DNA of 55,040 nucleotides from Ensifer sp. LC11 (GCF_001695835.1 NZ_MBSO01000032.1:1-55040), one strand, 5' to 3'. Counted from the first letter of the stretch, positions 6,721 to 15,301 are shown. A program made the numbers and translations. Notes: a model not told the origin generated them from the sequence alone.

Positions 6721-8969
6721 GCGGCGCTCCTGGCGGCAATATTCCTGGTGCTCGGCGCTGCCGCCTCTTCGGCGCCGAGGGTGGCTGGCATCAAAGCAGC
6801 GATGTCGTCATTCCAGCGCTCGGTGTGCAGCCATGCATTGTATTGGCTGGCGACACCGCGCGTGTAATCCTGGCTGCGGCTGATCGATCGCCGCTCGAGA
6901 TGGTAAAGGCAGGCGGCAGGCTCGTAGACGATGTCGAAGCCGGCCTTGCGGATCTTGAGGCAAAGGTCGCTGTCCTCGTAGTCGCCGATCACGAAGTCCT
7001 CGGCATAGCCGCCGACCATCTCCCAGACCTCCCGCCGCATCACCTGGCAGGCGCCGGTCACGCCGGGAACGACGCGCGCTTCCTGCGCCGGCGGATAGGC
7101 GCCGGGCATGCCCTTAAAGAAGTGGTGATTGAGCCAGATGTCCTGCTTGTTTCTTGCGAAGTAGAGGCCGGCGTGTTGCAGCGAGCCATCCTCGAAGAGA
7201 AGTTTCGGGCCGATTGCACCGATGGACTTCTGCCGCAGGACCGAGAGCGCGAGGGTCTCGAGCCAGCCGGGTCCGCAAGGCACAACGTCGGAGTTGAGCA
7301 TGACGACCACCTGGCCGCGGGCAAAGCGCGCGCCGGCGTTACAGGCGCGGGCATAGCCGCCGTTGCGGTTCATCACCACAAGCTTCATCGAGAGCCCGTG
7401 AAGCAGGTGGAAGCCGCCGAGCAAATGCTCCGTTTCGTCGTGGATCTCCGGAGAATCGAGCACGTAGATGATCTCGGCATTGGCCGCGACAAAGGGGTCG
7501 GTCGCAAGGCCGGAGAGCTGGAACCGCAGGAAATCAAGCACCCGGTAAAGCGGCACGACGATCGATACCAGCGGTGCGTCGAGCAAGGGGCCAAAATCCT
7601 TTGTCTGGTCGACATGAATGGTCTTGCCCAGCCGTTGTTCGACGCCCTTGAGCGCGGGCGCGAGGATCGTGCGAAATGCGGCGTCGATCGCGTGCTGCGG
7701 TGGCACGGCCCGCAGGATGCGATTGCGTTGCGTTGCCGGGTCGAAGGGCTGTGGCTTCGGAACGAGTGGTTTGACGGCACCGGAGGCAAGCCGCATCTGG
7801 AAGCGTGGCTGAAGGAGCGCGCCGAGCGGCTCTCGCATCGGCAGCCAGCTGACGAAGCCCGTGACATCTGTCCTGGAACCTTCTTCCGCTCCGTGTGCCC
7901 AGCCGGGAAACTCATACCAGTTGCCGTCGATCGGCAGAGCTGTTCCGTCTTCCTGAAGATAATCGATGCCGGCAAGAACGCCATTTGCATCGCGCGTCCA
8001 GCCGCCAACCAGCAGTCCTTCGGGCAAGGCAAGCGCAAGGTCTATTTCCGCACCGGGATGGAGCGGGGACTTGCCGGCCTTCCGGGCCGGCAGGGCGGAG
8101 CGAAGCTGCAGGTCGATCGCAAGTGCCGTGCCATTTTCCGGCATCTCGGAAAGGCAGCGCACGACGAATTCGCGCAGGCCAGGTTCAGCGCCGTGCTCCG
8201 GCCACCATTCCTGGAGGCTGGGGTGACGGGACCCGCGTTGCGCCAGTTCGCGGATCGCAATACCGCGCTTCCCGACGATCATCAGCGAGAGTGCTCTCGG
8301 AGCCCGCGGCGTTTCCAGAACGAAATGGCAGCGACGCTGGCCGCGCTCCATCCGACCGGTGACGGCAAACTGCGGCGGCAACGGCAAAACAGCGTCCGCG
8401 CTCAGTGCGTAGATCGCATTGATCTCGCCCAATTCGGAACTAACCGTCGTTTCCGCCAGGTATCGTCCCTGCGCGAGCCGGCAGACGACCGTCGCTGGAC
8501 GCTGCCCGAGGTTCAGCGCATGGATGACGTCATCGACGAGGCCAATAAAAAACTCATCTCGAGAAAGACGAAATGCGCTTCTCCAGACCGTCAACAGGTT
8601 GTTGAGAAACTTGAGGCGGCCCTCGGGCTGCAGGTCGGCAAGTTGAGCTGCCAGGTCAAGGAAAGGCAGCCTGCTTACGGGCTCGAGAACAACAGTCTGA
8701 AGGATATCGCCGTCGGCGGCGATTTCCGCAAGCTCGCGCTCGCTTCCGGGACGCATGGCCCAGAAGACGCGTTGTCCGCCATCGGCGCGCGGAAGCACCA
8801 TGCTGACGAGAGGAACCAGGGATCGGGATGCCGCAAGCGTGTATTTGGTTTTCGCCAGTCGTTCGGCGGGCGTGTCCCAGATCAGCACAGCAACATCGGA
8901 GCTGAGCCTGAATGCTGCGGCGCTTGCGAAATCTTGGCCGAAGCTTCTGATACGGTCGTCTGCCGTCAC
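6717..8969 (-). CDS. wgeB: GT2-type glycosyltransferase with long N-terminal extension, WgeB (ExpE2-like)
   Basis: Encodes 750 residues. The C-terminal GT2 domain starts at VSIVVPLYR (468-476). It has the metal/donor motif N-S-D (559-561), a GPKLLFEDGSLQHAG segment and the acid motif EDSD (665-668), followed by a CLYHLERRS tail, as in bacterial rhamnosyl/galactosyltransferases of this family. The first 460 residues have no catalytic signature. A module marked GGWTRD (322-327) resembles those in WgeF and WgeE. The start is a GTG at 8969, preceded by CAGGAG at a 6-base spacing; no better ATG is available. It follows wgeA by 62 bp and a hairpin. By order it matches ExpE2. Confidence 0.85.
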   Translation of the reverse strand: MTADDRIRSFGQDFASAAAFRLSSDVAVLIWDTPAERLAKTKYTLAASRSLVPLVSMVLPRADGGQRVFWAMRPGSERELAEIAADGDILQTVVLEPVSRLPFLDLAAQLADLQPEGRLKFLNNLLTVWRSAFRLSRDEFFIGLVDDVIHALNLGQRPATVVCRLAQGRYLAETTVSSELGEINAIYALSADAVLPLPPQFAVTGRMERGQRRCHFVLETPRAPRALSLMIVGKRGIAIRELAQRGSRHPSLQEWWPEHGAEPGLREFVVRCLSEMPENGTALAIDLQLRSALPARKAGKSPLHPGAEIDLALALPEGLLVGGWTRDANGVLAGIDYLQEDGTALPIDGNWYEFPGWAHGAEEGSRTDVTGFVSWLPMREPLGALLQPRFQMRLASGAVKPLVPKPQPFDPATQRNRILRAVPPQHAIDAAFRTILAPALKGVEQRLGKTIHVDQTKDFGPLLDAPLVSIVVPLYRVLDFLRFQLSGLATDPFVAANAEIIYVLDSPEIHDETEHLLGGFHLLHGLSMKLVVMNRNGGYARACNAGARFARGQVVVMLNSDVVPCGPGWLETLALSVLRQKSIGAIGPKLLFEDGSLQHAGLYFARNKQDIWLNHHFFKGMPGAYPPAQEARVVPGVTGACQVMRREVWEMVGGYAEDFVIGDYEDSDLCLKIRKAGFDIVYEPAACLYHLERRSISRSQDYTRGVASQYNAWLHTERWNDDIAALMPATLGAEEAAAPSTRNIAARSAA

Positions 8970-8994
8970 GCGCTACTCCTGGACAGAAGGGAGG

Positions 8995-9020
8995 GCGCCC
9001 CACGGGAGGAAGTGGGGCGC
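8995..9020 (-). terminator. Hairpin between wgeA and wgeB
   Basis: A 9-bp GC-rich stem (8995-9003 and 9012-9020) with an 8-base loop lies just after wgeA. No T-run follows on the minus strand, so it is more likely a partial terminator or an mRNA 3'-end protector. Either would leave the short RTX gene expressed above the downstream enzymes. Confidence 0.55.
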
Positions 9021-9031
9021 GCCAGTCAATC

Positions 9032-9691
9032 TCAATGGATCGTGAAGTACTGGTTCGGGTTGGCCTGGATGTCGTCGGCGTCCGCATTGACCAGCGTCAG
9101 CGTGTCGCCATGGCCGAAGTCGATGACTACATTGCCGCCAACCTGGGTGACGCGCGATGCCAGATCTTCCGGAGACGAGATATCGAGGCCGTTGATGTCC
9201 TTCGAGATTTGAAGGAGGTCTTCGCCGGGCGTGAAGTCGAGGATGACGTCATTGCCGCCACCGCCGTCAAAGACGAACACATCGCTGCCTTCGCCGCCGG
9301 TCATGACGTCGTCGCCCTTGCCGCCGTTAATGATGTCGTTGTCGGCACCACCGAACAGGATGTCGTTACCGCGGCCGCCCATGAGCAGGTCGCTGCCGCC
9401 GCCGCCAATGAGAATATCGTTCCCATTGTCGCCGTAAAGCAAGTCATCACCCTGGCCGCCAAACAGGACGTCGTTCCCGTTGTCGCCATGGAGAACATCG
9501 CTGCCCCAGCCGCCAAACAGGGTATCGCTCCCGTTGCCGCCGAACAGCAGGTCATCACCTTCGTCACCGAAAATGGTGTCGTCGCCATTGCCTCCGTTCA
9601 CGAAGTCATCGCCTGCGCGAGCATGGATGAAGTCGTCGAAGCGCGAGCCAAAAAGGGCGTCGTCATACGCGCCGCCTTCCAACGTGGCCAT
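9032..9691 (-). CDS. wgeA: Small RTX calcium-binding secreted protein WgeA (ExpE1-like)
   Basis: Encodes 219 residues. Nonapeptide RTX repeats of the GGxGxDxLx type run from about residue 32 to 143 (for example GGNGSDTLF, GGQGDDLLY), a calcium-binding beta-roll. The remaining C-terminal 75 residues contain the DFTPGEDLLQIS motif typical of the segment before a type I secretion signal. There is no N-terminal signal peptide and no enzyme domain. The ATG at 9691 has an AGAGGAG site. The adjacent wgdA-wgdB genes encode the matching exporter parts. In S. meliloti the ExpE1/WgeA protein is needed for EPS II secretion; by order and type this is its counterpart. The tandem DNA repeats here are coding and not CRISPR. 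Confidence 0.9.
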   Translation of the reverse strand: MATLEGGAYDDALFGSRFDDFIHARAGDDFVNGGNGDDTIFGDEGDDLLFGGNGSDTLFGGWGSDVLHGDNGNDVLFGGQGDDLLYGDNGNDILIGGGGSDLLMGGRGNDILFGGADNDIINGGKGDDVMTGGEGSDVFVFDGGGGNDVILDFTPGEDLLQISKDINGLDISSPEDLASRVTQVGGNVVIDFGHGDTLTLVNADADDIQANPNQYFTIH

Positions 9692-9986
9692 ATGCTACTC
9701 CTCTTAGTTGTTGCTTACGCTCATCTCTGGCACTCAAACCTTGGATGAGCGCGGCGACATTGCACTGCAAAAAAACATATGGCAACAGCAAAAATAAATA
9801 AATGTCAGCTGTACTGTATTATTATCTGCTACCTACGATGTATATCTTGTGTCATTTTGATGATTATCCCCGAGATATAAGGGGCTAATAGTTTTGCTAT
9901 TACTTAGAAATAAATTCAAAATTAGAAACAAATTGCCGGCGAAATTGAAATTCGCCGGCCGTCGCCGAAATTGGACGCTGCTTGGA
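9692..9986 (-). promoter_or_regulatory. AT-rich promoter region of the wge operon
   Basis: This 295-bp gap between wgdB and wgeA is much richer in A and T than its surroundings and must hold the wge promoter, read leftward. Two possible control sites are visible. One is an inverted repeat CCCC-N9-GGGG at 9868-9884. The other is TTCAAAATTAGAA at 9915-9927, which matches 12 of 15 positions of the palindrome in front of wggR. No convincing -35/-10 pair or PHO box could be fixed. Confidence 0.5.
9935..9959 (-). terminator. Terminator-like hairpin after wgdB
   Basis: GCCGGCGAA (9935-9943) pairs perfectly with TTCGCCGGC (9951-9959) around a 7-base loop. On the minus strand it is followed by AATTTGTTTCTAATTTT. 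It lies 27 bp past the wgdB stop and would separate the wgd and wge transcription units. Confidence 0.75.
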
Positions 9987-11405
9987 TCAGTCTTCCCGGA
10001 ATGCCCGGTTCACGCTGTCCGCGATCGGTGAGACCATGTAGTCGATCGCCGAGCGCGGTTTGTGGACGATGAGCACCTCGGCCGGCATGCCTGGATAAAG
10101 ACGGATATCCGGGTTTGCCGACAATGATGCTGGCGCGATGCGGGCGCGCGCGACGTAGTAGGAGACGTTCGATTTTTCATCGACCGATTGGTCCGCTGCC
10201 ACATAGCTGATCTCGCCCTCCAGCGGCAAATGTGTGCGCTGGTTGTAGGCTGTCAGTCGGATCTGCGTCTTGGAGCCGATGCCGATGCTGTCGATGTCGC
10301 GGGTGCCGACATGCATTTCGACGAGCAGCGGCTCGTCCTCAGGCACGATGTCGAGCAGCGGCTGGCCGGCCGAGACGGCGCTGCCTGGCGTGCGCAGCTG
10401 AATGTTGGTGACGATGCCGGCCTGCGGCGAGCGGATATCGAGGCGGGTCAAGATGTCCTTGGCGGCCACCAGCCGCTCTTCGACGTCGGAAAGCTCAAGT
10501 CGGGCTGTGGTGATTTCGCCGGCGATCTCCGACTGAAACTCATTCTCGATGCCGGTCAGCCCGAGTTCCGCTCCGGCTTCCGCCTTTTCGGCCTGGGCCT
10601 TGTTGCCGGCGAGCTCGCCACGGGTTGCGGCCAGCTCGCTGAGCTTGGCGTCGATTTCGATCAGCTTCGAACGCTGTGCGTACTCTTTCTCGACCAGGGT
10701 CGCGATTGACGTACGCTGCTGTGTAATCAGTTCGATCTGGCGATCCGTTGCACGGATCTGCTCGGTAAGCGATTTCGCCTTTTCGGAAAACTCCTCGATC
10801 GTCTTGCGCTGAACGTCGAGGCGGCCGGTCTTGGCCTCGCGGCGCCTGTCGAAGAAGTTCGTTTCGGCCTTGACCGCGTCCTCGGCCGTCGCATCCGATG
10901 TTGCCGTCAGATCGCTGGGGAAGGCGATTGCTTGTGATTCGGTCTGCTCGGCGCGCAGGCGCGCGAGTTTTGCGATCAGGCCGATGCGGCGGCTTTGCAG
11001 CGCCTGCAGGTCGGAGCGGGCCCGCGTGTCCTCAAGCTTGGCCAGTGGCTGACCGGCCGTGACGCGATCGCCCTCCTGGACGAGCAGCCGGTTCAGAATG
11101 CCGCCTTCGAAGTGGCTGACCGTCTTGCGCTTCGTATCGACCACGATCGTGCCGCTCGCAACCGAGGCGCTGCTGAGCTCCGTCGAAAACGCCCAGCCAA
11201 AAAAGCCGCCGAAGGCGACGAGGATCGTCGTCATGCCCGCGAGAACGACGCCTCTGAGCGGAGCAAAGGCGCTGCCTTCGGCATCCACTTCCAGCCCGTG
11301 CAGCGGGTGGGGCCTATCGGGGATGGCGGGCAGGCGATTGGCCTGGTCGCTCGCCACGACACTCTGAGCGTCGCGCGCGATCGGCAAGTTTTTCTTGTTC
11401 GTCAT
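9987..11405 (-). CDS. wgdB: HlyD-family type I secretion adaptor WgdB (ExpD2-like)
   Basis: Encodes 472 residues. After a cytoplasmic N-terminus, one membrane segment lies at about 52-76. The first lipoyl half-motif follows (EGGILNRLLVQEGDRVTAGQ, about 100-119). A long alpha-helical hairpin region runs from about 125 to 310, then the second lipoyl half around IRSPQAGIVTNIQ, and a C-terminal beta-barrel ending near YPGMPAEVLI. This is the layout of PrsE/HlyD membrane-fusion proteins that bridge the inner-membrane ABC exporter to an outer-membrane TolC-type channel. The ATG at 11405 overlaps the wgdA stop (ATGA). No TolC-like gene is in the window, so the outer channel must be encoded elsewhere. 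Confidence 0.93.
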   Translation of the reverse strand: MTNKKNLPIARDAQSVVASDQANRLPAIPDRPHPLHGLEVDAEGSAFAPLRGVVLAGMTTILVAFGGFFGWAFSTELSSASVASGTIVVDTKRKTVSHFEGGILNRLLVQEGDRVTAGQPLAKLEDTRARSDLQALQSRRIGLIAKLARLRAEQTESQAIAFPSDLTATSDATAEDAVKAETNFFDRRREAKTGRLDVQRKTIEEFSEKAKSLTEQIRATDRQIELITQQRTSIATLVEKEYAQRSKLIEIDAKLSELAATRGELAGNKAQAEKAEAGAELGLTGIENEFQSEIAGEITTARLELSDVEERLVAAKDILTRLDIRSPQAGIVTNIQLRTPGSAVSAGQPLLDIVPEDEPLLVEMHVGTRDIDSIGIGSKTQIRLTAYNQRTHLPLEGEISYVAADQSVDEKSNVSYYVARARIAPASLSANPDIRLYPGMPAEVLIVHKPRSAIDYMVSPIADSVNRAFRED

Positions 11406-13147
11406 GCGGAAACGCCTTCCCGTCTGGGTTCGCCGGGTGTCATGGACGCGACCACGTCGGTGCGTGGCCCGAACTGGGTGATACGGCCGTTTTCAAGGAC
11501 AAGCAGCTTGTCTGCAGCCTGCATGATGGTGGGGCGGTGGGCGATCATGATGACGATCGCGCCGTCGTTGCGCGCCCGCTCGATCGCGCGGATCAGCGCC
11601 CGCTCGCCGATCGCATCCAGATTGGCGTTCGGCTCGTCGAGAACGATCAGGCGTGGTCTGTCGTAAAGGCAGCGTGCGAGTGCTATGCGCTGGCGCTGGC
11701 CGCCCGAAAGCGTGAGGTGACCGTCTCCAACCGGCGTGTCGTAACCGAGCGGCAGGCGTCCGATCATGTCGTGTACATCGGCAAGACGGGCCGCTTCGAG
11801 CACCTTTTGGGGCTCGCCTTCCTCCATGCGCGAAATGTTGTCTCGGATGGTTCCTTCCAGCAGGGACACGGATTGCGGCAGATAGCCGGTCATCTGGCCG
11901 AAGGAGGAGCGTTCCCAAAGGTAGACATTGTTGCCATCGAGGAAGACGCCGCCGGTGGTCGGCTTCAGAATGCCGACGAGCAGCCGAGCAAGGGTCGATT
12001 TGCCCGCGGCGGACGGGCCGACGATGCCGAGAACCTCGCCGGGAGAAAGCGAAAATCCGATGCCCTTGATGATCGGTACATCGAGACCGGGAGCGGCGTA
12101 GACCAGCTTGTCGACGACGAGGTCGCCCTGTGTGCGCGGCTGCGGCATCGTCTGGCGTACGGCGAGATCCTGCTTGAGGGCCGCTTCGATTCGGCGCCAG
12201 CTGGCAATGGCCGTTACCCATTGCCGCCAGTTTTCAATCATCGAATCGAACGGGGCGAGAAGGCGCCCGACCAGAATGGTTGTCGCCATCATCGCGCCGG
12301 GAGAAATTTCCTGCTTCATCACCAAAATGGCGCCGGTTGCAAGCGCCGCCGACTGGATCATGAAGCGCAGAGAACGCGTGATCGAGGCCATCGCCTTGCT
12401 TCGGCTGCCGCTGACTTCGAGCGATTCGAGCGCATGCAGTTGTGCTGCTCGCCAGCGTCGGGCGAGAGCCGGGAGCATGCCCATCGCCTCGATGGCCTCG
12501 GCATGGCGCAAGCTCGCACCTATTTTCGAAACGGCCTCGATATTGGCTTGATTGGCCTCTTTCATAAGCCGGCGAGTCAGCAAATCAGTCAGCAAGCCAC
12601 AGCACACAAGCAGGGTAATTGAAATGGCGCCCAGGAGGCCGAACATCGGATGCAGTGCGAACAGGACGCCGAGGAAGATCGGCGACCAGGCGGCATCGAG
12701 CGGCGCGCTGACGGCCGAGGTGGTCAGAAAACTGCGCAATTCCACCAGGTCCCGTAGCGACTGCGTCGCGCGGGTCAGCCCTTGATCGGCCGCCGCCTGT
12801 ACCGCGGCGGTGAGCACCGGCAGGTTCAGCCAGCGCACGACGGCACTGCCCATCGCCTGGAATGTCAGCGCCCGGATGTATTCGAGCACGCCGTAGATCA
12901 CGAGCGCGCCGACGACGAGAATCGTCAGCATGGTCAGCGTGTCCATGCTCTGGCTGTTCAGCACGCGGTCGTGCACCTGCATCATGTAGAGTGGCGTCGA
13001 GAGCTGCAAGACGCCGATGCAAGCACTGAGCACCGCTGCATAAATAAGTGCCAAAACGAACACGCGGCGTGCCTTCATAATAAGCAGCCGTGGATCATTT
13101 GCTCCATTTTGCGCCGTCTTTGGCCCAATTTGGTTCTTGCTAATCAT
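11402..13147 (-). CDS. wgdA: Type I secretion ABC exporter (permease-ATPase) WgdA (ExpD1-like)
   Basis: Encodes 581 residues. An ABC-exporter membrane domain (about 25-300, six predicted segments) is fused to an ATPase domain. Walker A GPSAAGKS is at 377-384, signature LSGGQRQR at 480-487, Walker B LIVLDEP at 500-506 and the switch histidine region IAHRPT at about 535-540. There is no N-terminal peptidase domain. It is the PrsD type that exports RTX proteins, and it sits between wggR and the RTX gene wgeA. Its likely cargo is WgeA; a direct role in polysaccharide export has been proposed for ExpD1 but is not visible here. It is transcribed divergently from wggR across 232 bp that hold a WggR-type palindrome. 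Confidence 0.93.
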   Translation of the reverse strand: MISKNQIGPKTAQNGANDPRLLIMKARRVFVLALIYAAVLSACIGVLQLSTPLYMMQVHDRVLNSQSMDTLTMLTILVVGALVIYGVLEYIRALTFQAMGSAVVRWLNLPVLTAAVQAAADQGLTRATQSLRDLVELRSFLTTSAVSAPLDAAWSPIFLGVLFALHPMFGLLGAISITLLVCCGLLTDLLTRRLMKEANQANIEAVSKIGASLRHAEAIEAMGMLPALARRWRAAQLHALESLEVSGSRSKAMASITRSLRFMIQSAALATGAILVMKQEISPGAMMATTILVGRLLAPFDSMIENWRQWVTAIASWRRIEAALKQDLAVRQTMPQPRTQGDLVVDKLVYAAPGLDVPIIKGIGFSLSPGEVLGIVGPSAAGKSTLARLLVGILKPTTGGVFLDGNNVYLWERSSFGQMTGYLPQSVSLLEGTIRDNISRMEEGEPQKVLEAARLADVHDMIGRLPLGYDTPVGDGHLTLSGGQRQRIALARCLYDRPRLIVLDEPNANLDAIGERALIRAIERARNDGAIVIMIAHRPTIMQAADKLLVLENGRITQFGPRTDVVASMTPGEPRREGVSA

Positions 13148-13323
13148 ATTGCCTCGTTTGCTGTCACGCGTGGCGATTTTCTGGATAAGTTCGTTGGGGT
13201 CTTGAGGAAGCTATTTTGTTTGTTATCACTTAAATCACAGTGTTGCCGTGATAAGTGTGACACAATAATGGTGGAATGCTCAAGATGATCGTATTCGGGG
13301 GGAGTAAAGGGGGCGAAAAATTG

Positions 13324-13338
13324 CTTCAAAATTTGAAG
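13324..13338. promoter_or_regulatory. WggR-type palindrome in the wgdA-wggR divergent region
   Basis: CTTCAAA-A-TTTGAAG has perfect 7-bp arms and lies 41 bp before the wggR start. The same core, CTTCAAAATcTGAAG, occurs before wgaA (15255-15269). MarR-family proteins bind palindromes of this size, and WggR/ExpG of S. meliloti is known to act at the expG-expD1, expA1 and expE1 promoters. Binding of this exact sequence is inferred. Confidence 0.7.
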
Positions 13339-13379
13339 TAATTTTTGAGTATCGTAGTAATGCTTAGTTGGAGAGAGGG

Positions 13380-13952
13380 ATGAATCAAAGGATTCTCTAT
13401 CCGTTCGCAGATTTTGGCGGCGCTGTTGCCATCCGGCCCGGGGATGACGCAGCTGGAAGTGGCCCTGAACACGAGAATATTGACCAGGAAAGCGAAGCAT
13501 CCGTGGTCAGCTATTTCGAATTGGCACGGATGATGGAACGCGCCAGCAGACGCTTTACCGGCCTGTTGCGAGCCGAACTGACGAAGCTCGGGGTCGACGA
13601 TATCGGCCCAGCACAGGCTATGGTCCTGCTGGCGATCGGCGATTCGGAAGTCTCGGTGGCCGAACTGCTGGATCGAGGCCACTATGTCGGCTCGAACGTG
13701 TCCTATTATCTGAAGCAGCTGGGTGACGGAGAGTACATCGACAGGGCGGCGTCGCAGCGCGACAAACGCTCGGCTCGCATCCGGCTTTCAGACAAGGGCA
13801 AGCAACTCTGCGACGCCTTGCGCAAGGCGGCGGGCGCCTATGAACGGGTCCTCAGCCACGGTGAGCAGGATCGCCGTAATCTCGAAACTGCATTTCAGAC
13901 ACTGCACCGGCTTGAGCTGGTTTGGGGGAATGCAACGCGCTACGGCATTTGA
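13380..13952 (+). CDS. wggR: MarR-family regulator WggR (ExpG-like)
   Basis: Encodes 190 residues. A winged helix-turn-helix occupies about 75-140: VSVAELLDRG, then the recognition helix GSNVSYYLKQL (104-114) and the wing with RDKRSARIRLSDKG (127-140). Flanking helices at 40-70 and 141-180 would form the dimer interface. Residues 1-40 are a poorly conserved extension. The start chosen is ATG 13380, which follows GGAG at a 6-base spacing; an in-frame TTG at 13368 would overlap that ribosome site. Located between the divergent wgd operon and wgcA, it matches ExpG/WggR, the activator of galactoglucan genes in S. meliloti, where phosphate limitation and quorum sensing also act. Confidence 0.88.
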   Translation: MNQRILYPFADFGGAVAIRPGDDAAGSGPEHENIDQESEASVVSYFELARMMERASRRFTGLLRAELTKLGVDDIGPAQAMVLLAIGDSEVSVAELLDRGHYVGSNVSYYLKQLGDGEYIDRAASQRDKRSARIRLSDKGKQLCDALRKAAGAYERVLSHGEQDRRNLETAFQTLHRLELVWGNATRYGI

Positions 13953-13998
13953 GATGCCCGCGCAAAAGCTGTCCTTTCAACGGCAATAGGCTAGGAAC

Positions 13999-15252
13999 AT
14001 GCACGTAGCATTTGTACACCGGCGTGGCTTCTGCCAGTTCGCCGCTCTCGCGGCGCACTTGGCGCAGACGGGAAACGAAGTGACCCTCGTCACGGAAACC
14101 GTGGATCAGAAGATACCGTCGACGCGGGTCATCCGGCACAGGGCGGAGCCTGGACCTCAGGCCAATGCGCAGATGGCAAGGCATCTCAGCGTGCCGGATC
14201 ATCACGTCCGCATCGGCCATCGTGTCGCCGAGACTTTCGACGCGATGGCGCGACAGGGGCAGGTGCCCGATGTTGTCGTCGGGCACACCGGCTGGGGCAG
14301 CATGATGTTCGTCAAGGACGTGCTGCCCAATGTTCCGACGCTCGGCTATTGCGAATTCTTCTATCGCGCTGAAGGGGCCGACATCGGCTTTGCCCCCGGC
14401 GATCAGCCTGATTCGGACACGCGAAAGCGGCTGCGGCTGCGCAACATGGCGCAGCTCCTGTCGCTGGAGGCGATGGATGGCGGCATCAGTCCTACCCATT
14501 GGCAAAGGAGCCTCTATCCGGCCGAACATCGCGCGCGCATTGCCGTGTGCCATGAGGGCGTTGACACGCGCGTTTTCCGTCCCGATGCGTCGGCGTCGCT
14601 GAAGCTTCCCGACGGGCGCGTGCTGAAGGCCGGAGATCCGCCCATCGTCACCTTCGTCGCGCGTGATCTCGAGCCCTATCGCGGCTTTCCGCAAGCGCTG
14701 GCGGCCGCCGCCAAAGTGGCGCGGAGCCATCCCGACGCACTCTTCGTTTTCGTTGGCGGCGATGGCGTCAGCTACGGGGCTCCGCCACAAGGCGGCGGTT
14801 CATGGAAGGATCATCTGCTGCAGTCGCTGGATGTGCCGGCAGACAGGTTCCTGTTTCCCGGGGTGGTGCCACACGGCGTCCTCAGGCAATTGTTCCAGAT
14901 ATCCGCCGCTCATATCTATCTGACCTATCCGTTTGTGCTGTCCTGGTCGGTCCTGGAGGCCATGGCCTGCGGTGCACTCGTCATCGGCTCAGACACCGCG
15001 CCCGTACAGGAAGTGATCAGTTCCGGCCGCAACGGCATGCTCGTGCCGTTTTTCGATGAGGACGCGCTTGCCGAGGCGATCTCCGGTGCCCTGCGGCAGC
15101 CAGAGAAGTATTCGGAGATGCGTGCAGCGGCGCGCCGGACCGTCGAACAACGATTCCGGCTGGGCGATTGCGTGGCGAGGCAGATGACATTGCTGGATAA
15201 GGCAATGGATAACGCCAGACCCACTCAAATGTTACGGGTTTCATCTGCATAA
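13999..15252 (+). CDS. wgcA: GT4-type glycosyltransferase WgcA (ExpC-like)
   Basis: Encodes 417 residues. The N-terminal domain carries HTGWG (96-100) and YCEFFY, typical of the Glyco_trans_4_3 type of GT4 enzymes. The C-terminal nucleotide-sugar domain has ARDLEPYRGF (221-230) and SWSVLEAMACGALVIGSD (315-332). The ATG at 13999 has TAGGAA upstream, 46 bp after wggR. Its stop TAA lies inside the palindrome that probably controls wgaA. By order it matches ExpC, required for galactoglucan in S. meliloti and proposed as a glucosyl- or galactosyltransferase. It carries a different N-terminal domain from WgeD/WgeG, so it probably has a distinct acceptor. Confidence 0.87.
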   Translation: MHVAFVHRRGFCQFAALAAHLAQTGNEVTLVTETVDQKIPSTRVIRHRAEPGPQANAQMARHLSVPDHHVRIGHRVAETFDAMARQGQVPDVVVGHTGWGSMMFVKDVLPNVPTLGYCEFFYRAEGADIGFAPGDQPDSDTRKRLRLRNMAQLLSLEAMDGGISPTHWQRSLYPAEHRARIAVCHEGVDTRVFRPDASASLKLPDGRVLKAGDPPIVTFVARDLEPYRGFPQALAAAAKVARSHPDALFVFVGGDGVSYGAPPQGGGSWKDHLLQSLDVPADRFLFPGVVPHGVLRQLFQISAAHIYLTYPFVLSWSVLEAMACGALVIGSDTAPVQEVISSGRNGMLVPFFDEDALAEAISGALRQPEKYSEMRAAARRTVEQRFRLGDCVARQMTLLDKAMDNARPTQMLRVSSA

Positions 15253-15275
15253 TACTTCAAAATCTGAAGTATTAT
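15249..15275. promoter_or_regulatory. WggR-type palindrome before wgaA
   Basis: ATAATACTTCA (15249-15259) and TGAAGTATTAT (15265-15275) form perfect 11-bp arms around a 5-base centre. The core CTTCAAAATCTGAAG differs by one base from the one before wggR. It lies 27 bp upstream of a candidate -35, a position suited to activation. Confidence 0.72.
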
Positions 15276-15301
15276 TTCATGAAAAACACAAATATACCTT
15301 A

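Noticed and set aside
6705-9212. 835-codon plus-strand open frame
   Set aside because: It lies antisense to wgeB, which has clear GT2 motifs and a good ribosome site. The plus frame is a high-GC mirror frame with no recognisable domain.
9250-9600. Regularly spaced short DNA repeats that could be taken for a CRISPR array
   Set aside because: The period equals nine codons and the repeats are the RTX motif of wgeA in frame; there are no spacers.
13200-13270. Possible PHO boxes or a TTATCAC/GTGATAA operator near wgdA-wggR
   Set aside because: Half-sites resemble phosphate-box units only loosely and spacing does not fit two 11-bp repeats. The 7-bp arms are 18 bp apart, which may be chance.
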